64,000 nucleotides of DNA from Aedes albopictus (GCF_035046485.1 NC_085138.1:89329228-89393227), one strand, 5' to 3'; counted from the stretch's first letter, positions 48,377 through 59,899 are shown. Numbers and translations are program-made. Notes: generated from the letters alone by a model not told the origin.

Positions 48377-48900
48377 TGTGTATGTGCGTTACAAAAAAAA
48401 AGTAACGCATGTTTCTCAGCCGTCTGTCAACCGATTTGAGTTCTCTTGGAAGCAAATGAAAGCTACTACATCCTAGTAGAACGCAATTGAATTTTTTTTT
48501 CGATTGGACGTTTGGTTACCGAGTACTTATGAGTCATACATCTAAACTTTTTAAGGTTTTTGACCAAGTGTTTCATAATAAATATCTCAGCCGTCTGTCA
48601 ACCGATTTCGGTTCTCCTGGCACCAAATGAAAGCTACAACATTCTAGTAGAACCCTATACAATTTCATTAGGATTGGACATTTGGTTACCGAGATATCTT
48701 TCAAAGAGTAATTGGGGGTAATAGAGGTTAAATTTTTGAGAGATTTTTACCAAGGGTACCATAATAAATTTCTCAGCCGTCTGTCAACCGATTTGGGTTC
48801 TCTAAGCACCAAATGAAAGCTTCAATATCCTTGAATCAAAGGCCCTGACATTTTATTTCGATTCGACATTTGATTTCTGAGATATCTTACGAAGAGTGTT
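48161..48900. mobile_element. Dispersed repeat with (TG)n and three ~180-bp units
   Basis: Opens with a perfect 11-bp hairpin (TACCCTTCTTA at 48161-48171, mirrored at 48178-48188), then GAGGCCCGGAGGGCCGAG and the (TG)n tract. Three tandem copies follow of a unit starting TCAGCCGTCTGTCAACCG (about 48417, 48592 and 48776). From memory this arrangement is common in Aedes genomes. No coding role. Confidence 0.7.
48287..48369. repeat. (TG)n microsatellite
   Basis: About 41 uninterrupted TG dinucleotides, continuing with interruptions to ~48387. It yields spurious VCVC and HTHT peptides. Confidence 0.99.
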
Positions 48901-49242
48901 TCAGTAAATTCTTTTTTATTATTATATTCACTTGCTATCTTGCTTTAGTTTTTGACCAGTCTATGGGAAATTATTGCTCAATAAATAATGCTGACCTTAT
49001 ACAAAGTGTATACTAGCAGGTTATTGTTTTCAACAAAATTATAAATAACAAATTATAAATACACAGGAGTTTTATGAAAACTAACAATATGTTAAATGAA
49101 AGCTTTGAATTTATATATTGTGGGAAAAATGCAAGAACCGGACAGCCGAAATAACTAGCTAATGCCAAAACTGATTAACTTAGTAGATATATCATTTTTG
49201 TCCTTTTTACACCATAAACATGAATACTAAGTACTTCGGAGC
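48901..49242. other. No feature seen
   Basis: AT-rich sequence after the repeat; nothing supported. Confidence 0.4.
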
Positions 49243-49251
49243 TAATCGACT

Positions 49252-49459
49252 CAATGAGAGTATATTACAGGTGGGGAAGAAGAAGAGATGGCTATGTATT
49301 AGTAAGCAAAGAAAAATGTAAACACAAATAGTGACGTCACTATTTGACACGCGTTCTTATGGGAGCTCGCTTTGCTTGTAGTAGTGACATGTTTTGCACC
49401 AGACACGGATCTCACGCACACGAAGTATCTTCTTCCCCACCTCTATTAGACTCTCATTG
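49252..49459. mobile_element. 208-bp Mutator-like MITE with CRE palindrome
   Basis: Flanked by a perfect 9-bp duplication TAATCGACT (49243-49251 and 49460-49468). Inverted ends CAATGAGAGTATATTACAGG and CAATGAGAGTCTAATAGAGG run about 32 bp. The centre holds a perfect 22-bp palindrome (49325-49346) enclosing TGACGTCA (49332-49339), the consensus cAMP response element. A 9-bp duplication fits Mutator-like elements. Confidence 0.9.
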
Positions 49460-49523
49460 TAATCGACTGATTAAGAGATATTAGACAAAGTGTATCTCGC
49501 TGATTTTCTTACCCATTTGTTAA

Positions 49524-49638
49524 CCCTCGAGCGATCGCGCTGTTGTATTTTGTACAACACGTTGAAAAAATCTCACTTTTTGTACTCAGCATTAGCGTGG
49601 TGCTGACGCAGGTAGTCAACCGCGCGAGTTACGGAAGG
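49524..49638. mobile_element. 115-bp TTAA-flanked MITE
   Basis: TTAA at 49520-49523 and 49639-49642. Imperfect inverted ends are CCCTCGAGCGATCGCGC and CCTTCCGTAACTCGCGCG. A GTTGTA...TACAAC stem lies inside. Confidence 0.7.
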
Positions 49639-49642
49639 TTAA

Positions 49643-50436
49643 TCGATTCAAGATCTTTTGGCAGTTAACAAAAGATACAATATTCTAGAATATGTAAGCT
49701 ATTTTTTTAAGCATTCCATACAAGATTCTAGGAGGTGTCTGGCATTTCTGGTAGTTTAGTTTATGGTCCATGATGCTATTTTGGAAACCAATCCACTAGA
49801 TGCCAAATCCACAATATTTTCTAGAACTTTTGGTCAATTACACAAAATAAGGCGCTGTCCATAAAATACGTAGACTTCTTTTTGGCCATCTCAGACCCCC
49901 CCCCCTTCCCCCTTCTTAGACATTTGTTCATACAAAATTTTCACTTTCTACCAGATCATGGTAGAATAATGAGCACGAGGATGTTGATGTGTTGACGGCA
50001 GTATTGTGTTTAAGTATTGCATTAAATTTTCATAGAAAAACCATTAAAATAGTGAGCACGATGCAATGAGAGACGTGACAATACTGGAGCGCTTGCGAAA
50101 GGATGCTGTCCAGTGGAGTTATTAAGGTACTCTAAGTTACTCACTGAGTAACCAGCTTTTAAGGTCAAATTAAAAAAAAAAAACTAATTTCCAGTATGAG
50201 CGCTTTCGTAAACATAAGAAAAACTACCTGAGTTTTTTTGTGCTTTCTACATGTTAAGCGAATAGGAAATGTTCTCGTCCAATTGGACATTATAAAATCG
50301 CCTTGATTATTTTTTTCATATTTTTATTTTCTGTTTAGTTTGCCTACTAGATAATCGGATTTGTGTACTTGAAAATCGGAATGAATAGCATGGCGTCCAT
50401 TGTGGTAACCATCCTTGGTTTTTAACAACCGTGTCT
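49643..50436. other. No gene; one MITE-end-like motif
   Basis: Around 49858-49940, GCTGTCCATAAAATACGTAG followed by a C-rich tract resembles the end motif of the 21534-21917 element. No partner end was found. Otherwise AT-rich with nothing supported. Confidence 0.4.
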
Positions 50437-50440
50437 TTAA

Positions 50441-51047
50441 CCCTCTGATACCCAATTTTTTATTTTGATCTAAATATCATTTTTCTTAGTCTAAAAACGA
50501 TTTAAACATGTTCTGGAAGATGAGTCTTTTTAATTTTCGGTTTTGTTAATTTTGGTTTTTGATTTTTATAATTTTTATTGTGGAGCGGACCTGGTGTGAT
50601 GATTAGAACACTTGACCATAACGCCGAGGACCTGGGATCGAATCCCATTTTGAGATTTTAAAATTATTGTTAAAATATTATTATTATTTTTTTCATGGAA
50701 AATTTTATTTTCCGTGTATTTTTTATGAAAATCATTTTAGTGTGTATTCAACTCCCTTAAACTCTTTTATTATAATAGAATGTTTGAGGAGAAAATTCAA
50801 TTACGTTAATTGTTGCAAATAAATACACAAGAAACAATGACATATGAAAGGTGACCAAAACATCAATTTTTCAATGATTAAAAAAAATGTGAATACGCTA
50901 TAAAATGCACCGAAACTATTTTGAGATATACAGAACAGTCCAAAATATCAGCTAAAAATATAAAAGTTTCGATTGCCCAGGCCAGGAAAAATACAAAAAT
51001 ATGCTCAAACTATACTCCGTCAAAAGGCGGGGCTGGATATTAGAGGA
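50441..51047. mobile_element. TTAA-flanked MITE, copy 2
   Basis: TTAA at 50437-50440 and a decayed CTAA at 51048-51051. The left end CCCTCTGATACCC and a decayed right end match 4763-5378, and the two copies are alignable along their length. In this copy about 75 bp of the original interior is replaced by a tRNA-like SINE head (50580-50651). Confidence 0.85.
50580..50651 (+). mobile_element. tRNA-like SINE head inside the MITE
   Basis: GGAGCGGACCTGGTGTGATG, then GATTAGAACAC (A-box area) and GGGATCGAATCCCA (B box and T arm). It stops right after the T arm with no SINE body. There is no closing acceptor stem or discriminator, so it is not a functional tRNA gene. Confidence 0.65.
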
Positions 51048-51051
51048 CTAA

Positions 51052-52790
51052 TGGATCCCTGAAGGCATTACTAAGAAATCCCTGGAGGATTGTCTGAAGA
51101 AATCACTTAAAAACTCCTGGAGATACCTTCGGAAACTCCCAAAAGAATTCTTGAACATTTTTTGAAGCAATTCCTGAAAAAAATCTGTTAATTTGTGCGC
51201 AATTCCTGGATAAATGCATAGGATGAAACCTTGGAGAATACCTAAAAATCTTAAGATATCTCATTTATTCTCTGAAAAAATCTTCAGAGACCTATGGTAG
51301 AACTCTGCAATTAATCCCAAGGAAAAAATTATTGGGAAACCACTTGAGGAGTTCCTGAGAAAAACCGTTGAGGAAATTCTAAGACATTCCTAAAAAATAT
51401 CTGCAGAATTCACAGACTAAAATACTAGTGGCATTCTTGAAGAAATCCTTCAATAAATTTCTGAGGGATCCCTGGGGGATTTTATGAAGCAATCCTTGAA
51501 AGAACTCTTAGAGATACCTCTTTTGACTTGTACTCAAAAATCCTTAAACCACTACCCAGAGAAATGTTTGAAGGAAATCCCGCAGACGAAAAAATCCTGG
51601 AGGAATGCTTTTGAGAGCCTTTGAAGATTTAAAACATGATTTTTTGAAGGAATCTTTGGCAATAGGAAGAACTGAAGAACCACCTGCAGGTATTCATAGA
51701 TAAAAAATTTAAAAAAATCGTAAGGAATAGATTCAGGAGTAACTTTTACATGATTTTTCCAGAGAATTTTTGGAAAAATAGTACTGAGAGAATCTCCGAG
51801 GGAAGGTCTGAATAAATCTAAAATAATGCCTGAAAGAGTTGTTAGAAAACCCCTTGGAGAAACATCCAGAAAAAATCTCTTAATAACTTTCTAGAGGAAT
51901 TTCCAAATCAATATCCGAGAAAATCCCTGGATAAATGAAATAATACACGGATGAACCTCAAGAGAAATTAACGCAAAAAAAAATCAGGAAAAAAGTTCTG
52001 GAAGAAAAATTTGATATTCTATAAAAAAGCCCCAGAGTAATTTCTGAAATAATCCCAAAATCTTTGTGAAACAATTTCTCCTGGACTTGAAGAACCGTTT
52101 GGAGAATTCCCTGCAGAATTTCCTGAAGAAATTTTTAGAATAATTTCTTGGGAACTTTTGGAAAAGTCCCAAAAAATAACTCCTGAAAAAAATCTGAAAA
52201 TATTTCTGGAGGAATTCATTCAGAAATGTTTCAAAAAATACATGAAAGAATACATGTATGTACTTATGTAGCACTCTTTGAATGAAATTTCTATAAAATC
52301 CCTTAAGGAATCCCAGGAGGAATTTCAAAAGAAATTTCTGTGGAAACCCGTGGACCAGTTTCTAGAATAGATTACACTAGGATTTCCTAAAAAAAATCCT
52401 ACAGGAGTTCTTTCGGGAACATTTCATTTTTTTCACGTCAGTTTTCTAAGTATTCCTCTTTGAATTTCTCTCGGAGGTTTTAACAGATTTTTCCGGTATT
52501 TCTTCTGGAGTTTTTTTACGAGGCTCCTGCTCAATTTATTTTCACGATTTCTTTAAGAGGTTTTCCCCGTGAGTCTCTCGCGAGATTTTTTCCGCAGTTT
52601 CTGTTGCGTTTTGTCTAGGAAATCTTCGTGAGAATTCTCTGATAATTTATCCCGGAATTTCTACAGCAGTTTCTCTCAGGATAGTTCACACATTTTGTCG
52701 CGGAATGTCTCATAAGAGTTTATTTCGGGATTTTTCTTTAAATGACATTGCTTATGTTGTTTCTCCTAGGATTTCTGACAGGAGTTCTTC
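51052..52790. repeat. Diverged 12-bp minisatellite
   Basis: GGAGGAATTCCTG-type words, more decayed and A-rich than the arrays at 30-39 kb, switching after ~52380 to TTTCTCGCGGGATTT-type variants. Frames of up to 114 codons are repeat-derived. Confidence 0.7.
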
Positions 52791-52794
52791 TTTT

Positions 52795-52855
52795 TATTAT
52801 TATTCTACTTTTTTGTGGCTCCATAATCCCACTGGAACTTGGCCTGCCTCTTAGA
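52795..52855 (-). mobile_element. 3' relic of the GAA-tailed SINE
   Basis: The minus strand reads GAGGCAGGCCAAGTTCC and ends in an eroded A-rich tail. It is the terminal part of the family at 25569-25811. Confidence 0.5.
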
Positions 52856-52884
52856 ATTCCACCTAACTTTTAGAATTCATTGAA

Positions 52885-53695
52885 GCCGACTTGTAGAAAA
52901 CCGGATTCGGAGTGGCCCAATTAGGATTAGTATTCCTAGACAAAAAGCATGCTATGAACACAGCTACAGCCTCTTGCTGTTAACTAAAAGAAAAGCCAAA
53001 CTGCCACAGAAAACACAATTCCAGAATATACTGATGGACCCAAAACCGATAAATAAACTCACGTCTTTCTGTGATCTAAGTATCTTACCCAAGAGTAACA
53101 GGGCATATTCTATGTTTTGTGTTGTTAGCTTTAGTTATATATGATATGATGTTATATTGTATTATGCATTTGTTATGCTCTATTTATTATTCGTAATAAA
53201 AAATAGAATAGAGCATTTGTGGGGTTCCATTATTGTTTGTCCGTAATATGAACCCAACGTGGGCCATGCATTGTTTATTTTGTTGTTTCATTCATTCGAA
53301 GTCCTTTCAAATAAACCGGATTCGGAGCAGCCCAATTAGGATTGATATTTCTCGACAAAATTAAGCTTTGAACACATAACAACTGACTGTAAACAAGAAG
53401 GCAATCAGCTATATAAAACACTATTCCAGGATTGACTGATGAAGCAAAACCTATTCAATTAAAGCTTGTACTCGTCATCCTGTGAGCGGAATTTGTTACC
53501 CATAAGGGTAGCAGAACAAATTTCATGTATTGTATGTGCTGTTTGTTGTGAATTTATGACGTTGTTTAATTGTGCTGATGTAATGTTCTATTTATTTTTC
53601 GTAATGGAACATTGGTAGGATTCCATCGTTCATAATATGGCACGCCATGTGTTCGTAATATGGCACTCAACGTGGGCCAATGAAGCCATGCAGAG
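52885..53695. mobile_element. Two diverged LTR-like direct repeats
   Basis: Unit 1 (about 52895-53275) and unit 2 (about 53315-53695) align. Both start ACCGGATTCGGAG and CCCAATTAGGATT, and both end near ATATG..CC/TCAACGTGGGCCA. That last motif recalls a tRNA primer-binding site just after an LTR (TGGCGCCCAACG type, from memory). Each unit also has a hairpin (53175-53216 and 53582-53613). No gag or pol lies nearby, so these would be solo or tandem LTR remnants. A plain tandem duplication is possible. Confidence 0.45.
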
Positions 53696-54900
53696 TGACC
53701 TTTTTTTTTGTTCGTAACAAGTTCCTCTTCAGGAGTTTTTCACGAGTTTTTAGCATTAGTTCCTTCCGGGTTATCTTCAAGAGGTTTTGCTGCCTCACGG
53801 GATTTGTCCCGGATTTTCTCATATTATTGCTACGAGAAATTTCCGCGGGTTTTCTTTTAGAGCTCATCCCGGGATATTTGTCAAAGGTTCTCGCGAGATT
53901 TCTCTTCAAGTTTCTCCCGTATCTCTGCACGCAATCGCATAACTGTCCCATATGAAGAGGAAACTCAACGAAGATGACACTGATTGCGCTTACAAGCATA
54001 TCAAATCTTTGAAGATTTATTTTACTGTTGCTACCGCAATGTCCCTCAGAGTTTTTTTTTTCGGATTTATCCTGAACTTTTTCCCAAGCTTGCAAAGTTC
54101 CTTTTGGGATTTCTGAACGAGCGATTGTTGATATTTCCCCTAGAGTTTTTTTTCCGTGGTTTCTTTCAGTAATATCTCCAGGCTTATGCTCGTATAGTTT
54201 TTGGCATGATTTTTTGGCAGAGATCATCAAGATTTTCTTAGTGATCCTCCCGGGATTATTACAAGAGTTCTTCCCGGAATCATTACTGGAAATTAACACG
54301 GAATTCTGGGCGTTTCTTTTGGGGTTTATCTAAAAGATGCTTGGTCGGTTTTTTTTTTCAGGAAATTTTCTCAGAATGCTCTTGGACTCACTCCAGGAAG
54401 AACTATTAGAGAAATCTCTAGTGGAACTTCTAAAGAAATCCCGAGAAAAACTGAGACATAGGAACAATTTCTGGAAATAATTGGGGGGGGGGGGGTTATC
54501 AGGGAAAATGCCTGTAGGAAGTTTGATATCCCGGGATGAACTTCGGCAGGAATCTCGCAAGGAATTGCAAAAAAATCTCGAAAAAATACTCCGGAAGGAT
54601 TTCCTGGAAAATTATCAGCAGAAATCTCGTAAAAATCCCGGGCAATACTGTTGGAAATCAGTTCTGGAAAGCCTCTAAAGGGAAATCCATGAAGGAAAGT
54701 TGGATAATTTCCAGAACAAATCTTGCAAGATACTCTGGGAGCTTACCAGAAACATTTTTGAAAGGAATCTTGGGATATAGTCCAGCAGAGACCTAAGGGA
54801 AAAATTCGTGCAGAAATCCAGGGAGGAACGCTGGAAAAATCTCGGGAGCTAACCCGGGAAAACCTCTGGGTAGAATGTTGGGAGAAACTCCAACAAGCTT
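53696..54900. repeat. Minisatellite-related region, CGGGATTTCTC type
   Basis: Short repeated words such as TCCCGGGATTT, TTTCTCGAGTTT and GGAAATCTCGG, in both orientations. It sustains the longest open frame of the window (210 codons, 53667-54299 minus), which is lysine/arginine/serine-rich and has no domain. I treat that frame as repeat-derived. Confidence 0.6.
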
Positions 54901-55731
54901 CCAGTAGAAATCTATATACACTGTGGTGTATAGTTGATCGGGCAATCGCCGATTTTCATACAAAATGGCCAAGTTTGAGATGCTGTAACTATGGTTTGCT
55001 TTGGTGGATTGAACTCAATTTTTGACACGGAACTACTCAGATGCTGAATTTTACGTGTACGAAGCACAAATTATTTTCGTTCACAGGCCTGGACAGCGGC
55101 ACGTGTGTAAATCAAAGGGGTTAACTTGTTGTAAATATGCACTATTTTATTCATACCGAACGCTTTGCTTGTAATATGTTCAAAACTATAAGTGTGGTGA
55201 ATTCGATTTTATTCATACTAAATATGACCTAACATTCCCTACCTATCTTTGATTTCAGTCGCTGAACTTTGTGACAACCTTGAAGAGTATCTAGCACCGA
55301 CCAATACAATATTGATTTACTCAAAATAATAAAGTTGAACAGTCCTACCACCCTGAAGAAACGACAAAAACATCGACCACCGTCAGTGTCGATGACACAT
55401 TAGGTGAATTACAGCAATCACCACACACCTGCTAACCGCCGTCGTCGCCCGGTACTGCTGAAGGCACCGGTTACGTCTTGAACAAAAACCCCCGCTCTTA
55501 ACTGCCCCTTGTCTGGTCTGGTGAGCACAAGAGTAGGTACTTGATCCGTACCAAAGTGATCTCAATTAATTACTACAACAACAACAGCAACAACAACAAC
55601 AACTACAAACGGTGACACACCCGTCCCGGTCGTCGTCTTGTGTGGTGTGGTGGTCGGTAACTTTCCTAGTAGAGGTGCTATTTTTACCATAAGAGTGCCA
55701 ACGACAGACCAATTCAATTGCCGCCCTAACG
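54901..55731. other. Apparently unique sequence, no gene recognised
   Basis: A moderately GC-rich part at 55330-55730 contains an (AAC)n microsatellite (about 55572-55605). The small frames lack motifs. Confidence 0.35.
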
Positions 55732-55733
55732 TA

Positions 55734-56130
55734 CACTCAGGCAAATAAACCTAAGATTATCATAAAGTCTAACTTATGAAATGGTCTTTAAACAATTCAT
55801 AACGGTTAGAACGATTTTCATAAGGTCGGTCTATGACGCAGAATCGACTCACAGTTTGGCTTTTATACACATTTAGCAACACGATTTTCTCAAGCGTCGA
55901 TAGCCGCGTGGGTTGGGCACGAGCTCAGTGATCTCGACGTTCATGGATCGATTCCAGTCTGCATCATTTTGTGATTTTTCTGCTCTTTTCATAAGTTTAT
56001 GTTATGTAATTAGGTCATAATAAGCATGTTCAATTTTCATAAGGTAACTCTTATGGCCTCCATACTTTACTGTTATGGCTAAATTTCATAAGGTATTTTG
56101 ATGAATTTCGGTAGTTTACTTCGCTGAGTG
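55734..56130. mobile_element. 397-bp TA-flanked MITE
   Basis: TA at 55732-55733 and 56131-56132. Inverted ends begin CACTCAG and share TAAAC further in. TTCATAAGGT recurs three times inside. A tRNA-like relic sits at 55897-55965. Confidence 0.65.
55897..55965 (+). mobile_element. tRNA-like SINE relic
   Basis: TAGCCGCGTGGGTTGGGCAC resembles an A box. GGATCGATTCCAG is a B box with one mismatch. No tRNA acceptor stem. Confidence 0.4.
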
Positions 56131-56324
56131 TAGGTATCTTTCGATCGCCCGAAGGGTTCTTCGGTAAAGTGATTCGAACCTGACTGTTCGATGTGAGACG
56201 TGGTTTCTAACAAGTTTATTGACTTGTTATTTCCTTTACACACTGCATACTCCTAATTTTATATTTTTATAGAGAATATAAAGATTCAAATTATATTCCT
56301 TCTTAAGGATAAACAACTTTTCCA

Positions 56325-56600
56325 GTTAGCCTAGTGGTTAAGGCTATGGATCGCCAATCCGGAGACGGCGGGTTCGATTCCCGTTCCAGTCGGGGAAATT
56401 TTCTCGACTCCCTGGGCATAGAGTATCATTGTGCCTGCCTCACAATATACAAATTCATGCAATGGCAGGCAAAGAAAGCCTTTCAATTAATAACTGTGGA
56501 AGTGCTCATAGAACACTAAGTTGAAGCGAGGCAGGCCAAGTCTAAGTGGGGACGTAGAGTCATAAAGAAGAAGAAGAAGAAGAAGAAGAAGAAGAAGAAG
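56325..56600 (+). mobile_element. Full-length GAA-tailed SINE, copy 2
   Basis: A 276-bp copy flanked by a perfect 10-bp duplication AACTTTTCCA (56315-56324 and 56601-56610). The head is GTTAGCCTAGTGGTTAAGG with B box GGTTCGATTCC. The body is as in 25569-25811, and the tail is about ten GAA triplets. A perfect duplication and long tail indicate a young insertion. SINEs of this type are transcribed by pol III from the internal boxes and moved by a LINE in trans. Confidence 0.95.
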
Positions 56601-56610
56601 AACTTTTCCA

Positions 56611-57930
56611 TAAGAAAGATACATAAATGGAATTTAAAAAAAATAAAAAAACTGAAACCAGATAAAAGTTTTTACGTCATTTCTAGGAGTTTTGCGATAG
56701 ATTCTACTTCATAATCCCCATCTAACACAGATTTACAATGTTCCACTCCTTGATAATCGTATTGTATCACACATGAAAATGATAATACCACGGTCTAGGA
56801 TTGTTGTGTGAACACCAATTAACTAACTGCCACGTAATTGAGGCCCGCCGCTTGCAGCAACAACATCGATCCAATTAGAAGTCCGGAACAAATTCCGATT
56901 CAAAACCGTCGTCGTCGTCCTTCGCTGGGTCAGTCCAATGGAATTCCTTTTTGTCATGTGGTGGTGGGTGTGGGGTTTCCACCCCAGAACGATATGAACT
57001 GCGCTTTACGCTAGTGGAGGACGATGACGGATATTTGCTTCCCTCTTTTTCCAACAGGTACGGGTTAGGGCAGGCAGGAGTTTACAGTGGTAACGACGGC
57101 GGGCGACGACAACAACGAGGTGCAACCAAATGCAAATCGCCCATGTCCAGTGAGTGACGCGACGAACGGTTTGACGGTCGGTTCGCTTTTGAAGTTTTTT
57201 TTGCACTTTCTGCAAAGGGCCTCCTTTTGATGCACAGTGGTTTTAGTTGTTGGAAAGGGCGTACAATAAAGGCGACACAAATTTGAGATTAATTTATCCA
57301 AGACTTTAAGCTTACAAGTTTACTTAAATTTCAAATGTATGCAAAGAGAATTTTAACGAAAAAAAATCTACTTCGAAAAATTCTGATTACACCTTCACTG
57401 CTAGATCAGCTGTACTGGCACAAGGAGCCAATGAACATTTGCTAGTCTAGTCTAGTCTACACATACACAGCCATTCATTGAAAGAATCCTGGAAAATGAT
57501 AGAATCGACTACTTCTACCATTTTTCTTGACGTTATCAATACTTGCAAGGCATCGGAGATGTATTACAAGTATTGAAGCGGCCAGGCCTACTATGCAGCG
57601 TTATTGAATACAATTGAACAGAATTATGGAACGGCAACATCTCGTCAGCCGCTCCGTATCGTATGTGCCAAGGAGCCAATGAACATTTGCTGCGGATTAA
57701 CAGGCTTTTCAGAATGCATAACATTGTTAAAAAAGAAAAGGTATTGATGATGCATTCTCTCGCCTATACCGGCAGATCGTGCATACCTCTGCGTCAGAAA
57801 TCGTAAAGGCAACAGCGACACAGGTTCGCTTTGGATTGCGGGTTGCCAAATGCTGGACAAATGTAATGATAGTAAAAAGGAAATCGGGTTGTTCATTTTA
57901 ATTTCACTAAGAATTTGCATCCTTTGAGAG
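56611..57930. other. Mostly unique sequence, no gene recognised
   Basis: GC-richer at 56820-57260, with frames on both strands that lack domains. AAGGAGCCAATGAACATTTGCT occurs at ~57424 and ~57674 (only its first 20 bases are certain here), a short local duplication. 57748-57800 resembles 25487-25545. Confidence 0.35.
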
Positions 57931-57996
57931 GTACGTATTTCAACCTCAACTGTAAGGTCGTCTTCAGTGTCTCGTATTCGACTCGAAATACGTATC
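57931..57996 (-). ncRNA. Hammerhead-like fold with closing stem
   Basis: TACGTATTTC (57932-57941) pairs perfectly with GAAATACGTA (57985-57994). Read on the minus strand the order is: stem strand, TTTC, a short GAGTC/GACAC stem, CTGAAGA, a CGACC/GGTTG stem with a 10-nt loop, then AAATACGTA. This is the layout of a hammerhead (stem III, stem I, CUGANGA, stem II, GAAA), but the G of GAAA is drawn into stem II. Activity is unproven. Confidence 0.45.
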
Positions 57997-58139
57997 TAAA
58001 TATGGCACATAAGATGAATTCGTAAAAAAGTTTTGAAACCTAATGCAAACCACTGTGCCCCGTCCACCTCAACACGATTGATGTTTTAACTGATCAAACA
58101 AAAACACGCTCAAAATAGTGCCACAACGGGGCCGGATCA

Positions 58140-58331
58140 CAACGTCCGAGGCCATACAGTCCCGGACATTAGGTCGCGTTTTTTTGCGAAATAGCGTCCA
58201 AAAGTTTGGATGCGTCAAAATATCCTATGTGCCTTCTTTCCTTGGACTTCGTGGCGTATTTGCAAGTTCGGACGTTATGCCCCGAAAAAATGCGCCATAA
58301 AGTCCTGGGACTTTATGGCCTCGGACGTTAT
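58140..58331. mobile_element. ~190-bp inverted-repeat MITE
   Basis: The left end AACGTCCGAGGCCATACAG mirrors the right end (reverse complement AACGTCCGAGGCCATAAAG). The repeats run about 45 bp. The right half contains a perfect inner palindrome, CCATAAAGTCC/GGACTTTATGG, at 58295-58318. The target duplication was not resolved. Confidence 0.75.
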
Positions 58332-59880
58332 GATACTGCGCCTGCCACAACATCAACCAACACTCCGGGCATCACATCGCGCCATGCCGCCCGCCACTTG
58401 GAAACGGACGGATGTGTATCGAAATTTTCACTTTGTTGTTTGGTGAGTCGCGAAACGCCCGCCCTTGAAAGTGCCATCATGGAGAGGACGTCTGAGAGGA
58501 ATCGATTACTGACTGACTGGGTTGGGTTGGATGCGCTCCCCGCCCGATCCAATCCGGAGGGTGATGATGGCGATGCAGTAACGTTAAATTTCACATTCGG
58601 TGCTCGTGTACTGACACCAGCCAGGGCAAGTGCCACTTTGGAGTGTGGCATACTTAGCTGGTTGTGCAGCCCGACCCGGACCAACATAACGTACATATAA
58701 CATATATACCAGCAGCATCTATATGGTGTCGGTAATGGGCGCAAGGTCACAGAAAGCGCGGCAAGGTGCCAAGTTATGGCACCAGCCAAAGCAGATTGTC
58801 AAAACCACTAAAATATGAAGGCATGATACGCCGAATATTGGATGGAACGATATAAACATACCACTGCTAGCTGCTAGTATGGCCCTGCCCGGTGATTGGG
58901 TTAGGACGGCCGGCCATGGCAACAGAACAAGTGGGCATGTTTGCAAATAATGTGATTGTGGTATGGTTTATGCACAATGCATATGCATTCTGTTGGATGC
59001 AATGCGGTCAAATGAATCTTCGGATCATAATATGTGCCTACACCAAGTATGGCGTGCAACAAACATTGTGGACACCTCTTCTTCTTCTTAGTAGTATTAC
59101 ATCTCAACTGGCACAGAGTATGTTTAACAGCTCAGTGTCCACAGTAAATTCAGCATTTTTATTTTTCTGTTATGACATTTCTAAAAGGGGGTGAGTGGCC
59201 AAATTGATTTTTCCCCTACAAATCGAATGCAAACATATTCAAAATATCATATTTAATGGACATGCTGAGGGTGATGGGTTCGGTTACTGGTTGGTCCAGG
59301 GACTTTTCGTAATGGAAATTTTCTTGTCGTAAGCACCGTTTCAATATGATAATAATGTACAATCTGTCAACTTGCTACTACGAATCGACAATCCACTATC
59401 AGGGTGAATCAGCGCTGCAGCCATTCCCAAACCTTCTGTACACGATCTTCAATGGGCGATCGATTGCATCAGCATTTTTTCTACTTTTCTTCATTGGCAA
59501 GCATTCTGAAATGACAGGCACCATCCTCGCCCAAAACCGAAAGATTACCAGCACATGCACACTGAGGAGGATGCTCCTAGGTGCAACCAGCCAACTCGTT
59601 GGTTCCTTGTGCTCATAATATGGCGTCAAATGTAAAGTTTTCTGGTTGAGAGTTGTTTTTAGACATTAAAAACAGCAGAATTTGTTCGAGTTTTGTTTTA
59701 AAGGATTTTTTACTTTAATTCCCACGACTTTGTTAAACTATATCCACCTAACGTCCTTTTTAAAGGACAGCAATTCTAAAATGAATGTCTTTGATCTTTG
59801 AAGCTTTTAGCTTTCAAATTTCAAATGAACTATTTGCGCTGATCAAAAGGCATCAAGTTGAAATCTTAAGATTAAACACA
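58332..59880. other. Unique-looking sequence, open on both strands in part
   Basis: 58332-58790 is GC-rich and open in overlapping frames on both strands (up to 164 codons plus, 153 codons minus). Residue usage is less repetitive than in the arrays, but I recognise no family, start context or splice site, and the plus-strand frame runs out of the neighbouring MITE. The rest is AT-richer with nothing supported. Confidence 0.3.
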
Positions 59881-59899
59881 GACAAGAGACAAGACGAGA

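Noticed and set aside
47966..48455. Frames with long VCVC or HTHT runs
   Set aside because: Produced by the (TG)n microsatellite.
50583..50651. Possible tRNA gene
   Set aside because: T arm and boxes only; no acceptor pairing; inserted inside a MITE, so a SINE head.
53667..54299. 210-codon minus-strand frame, longest in the window
   Set aside because: Lies in a minisatellite-like region; K/R/S/N-rich with no domain.
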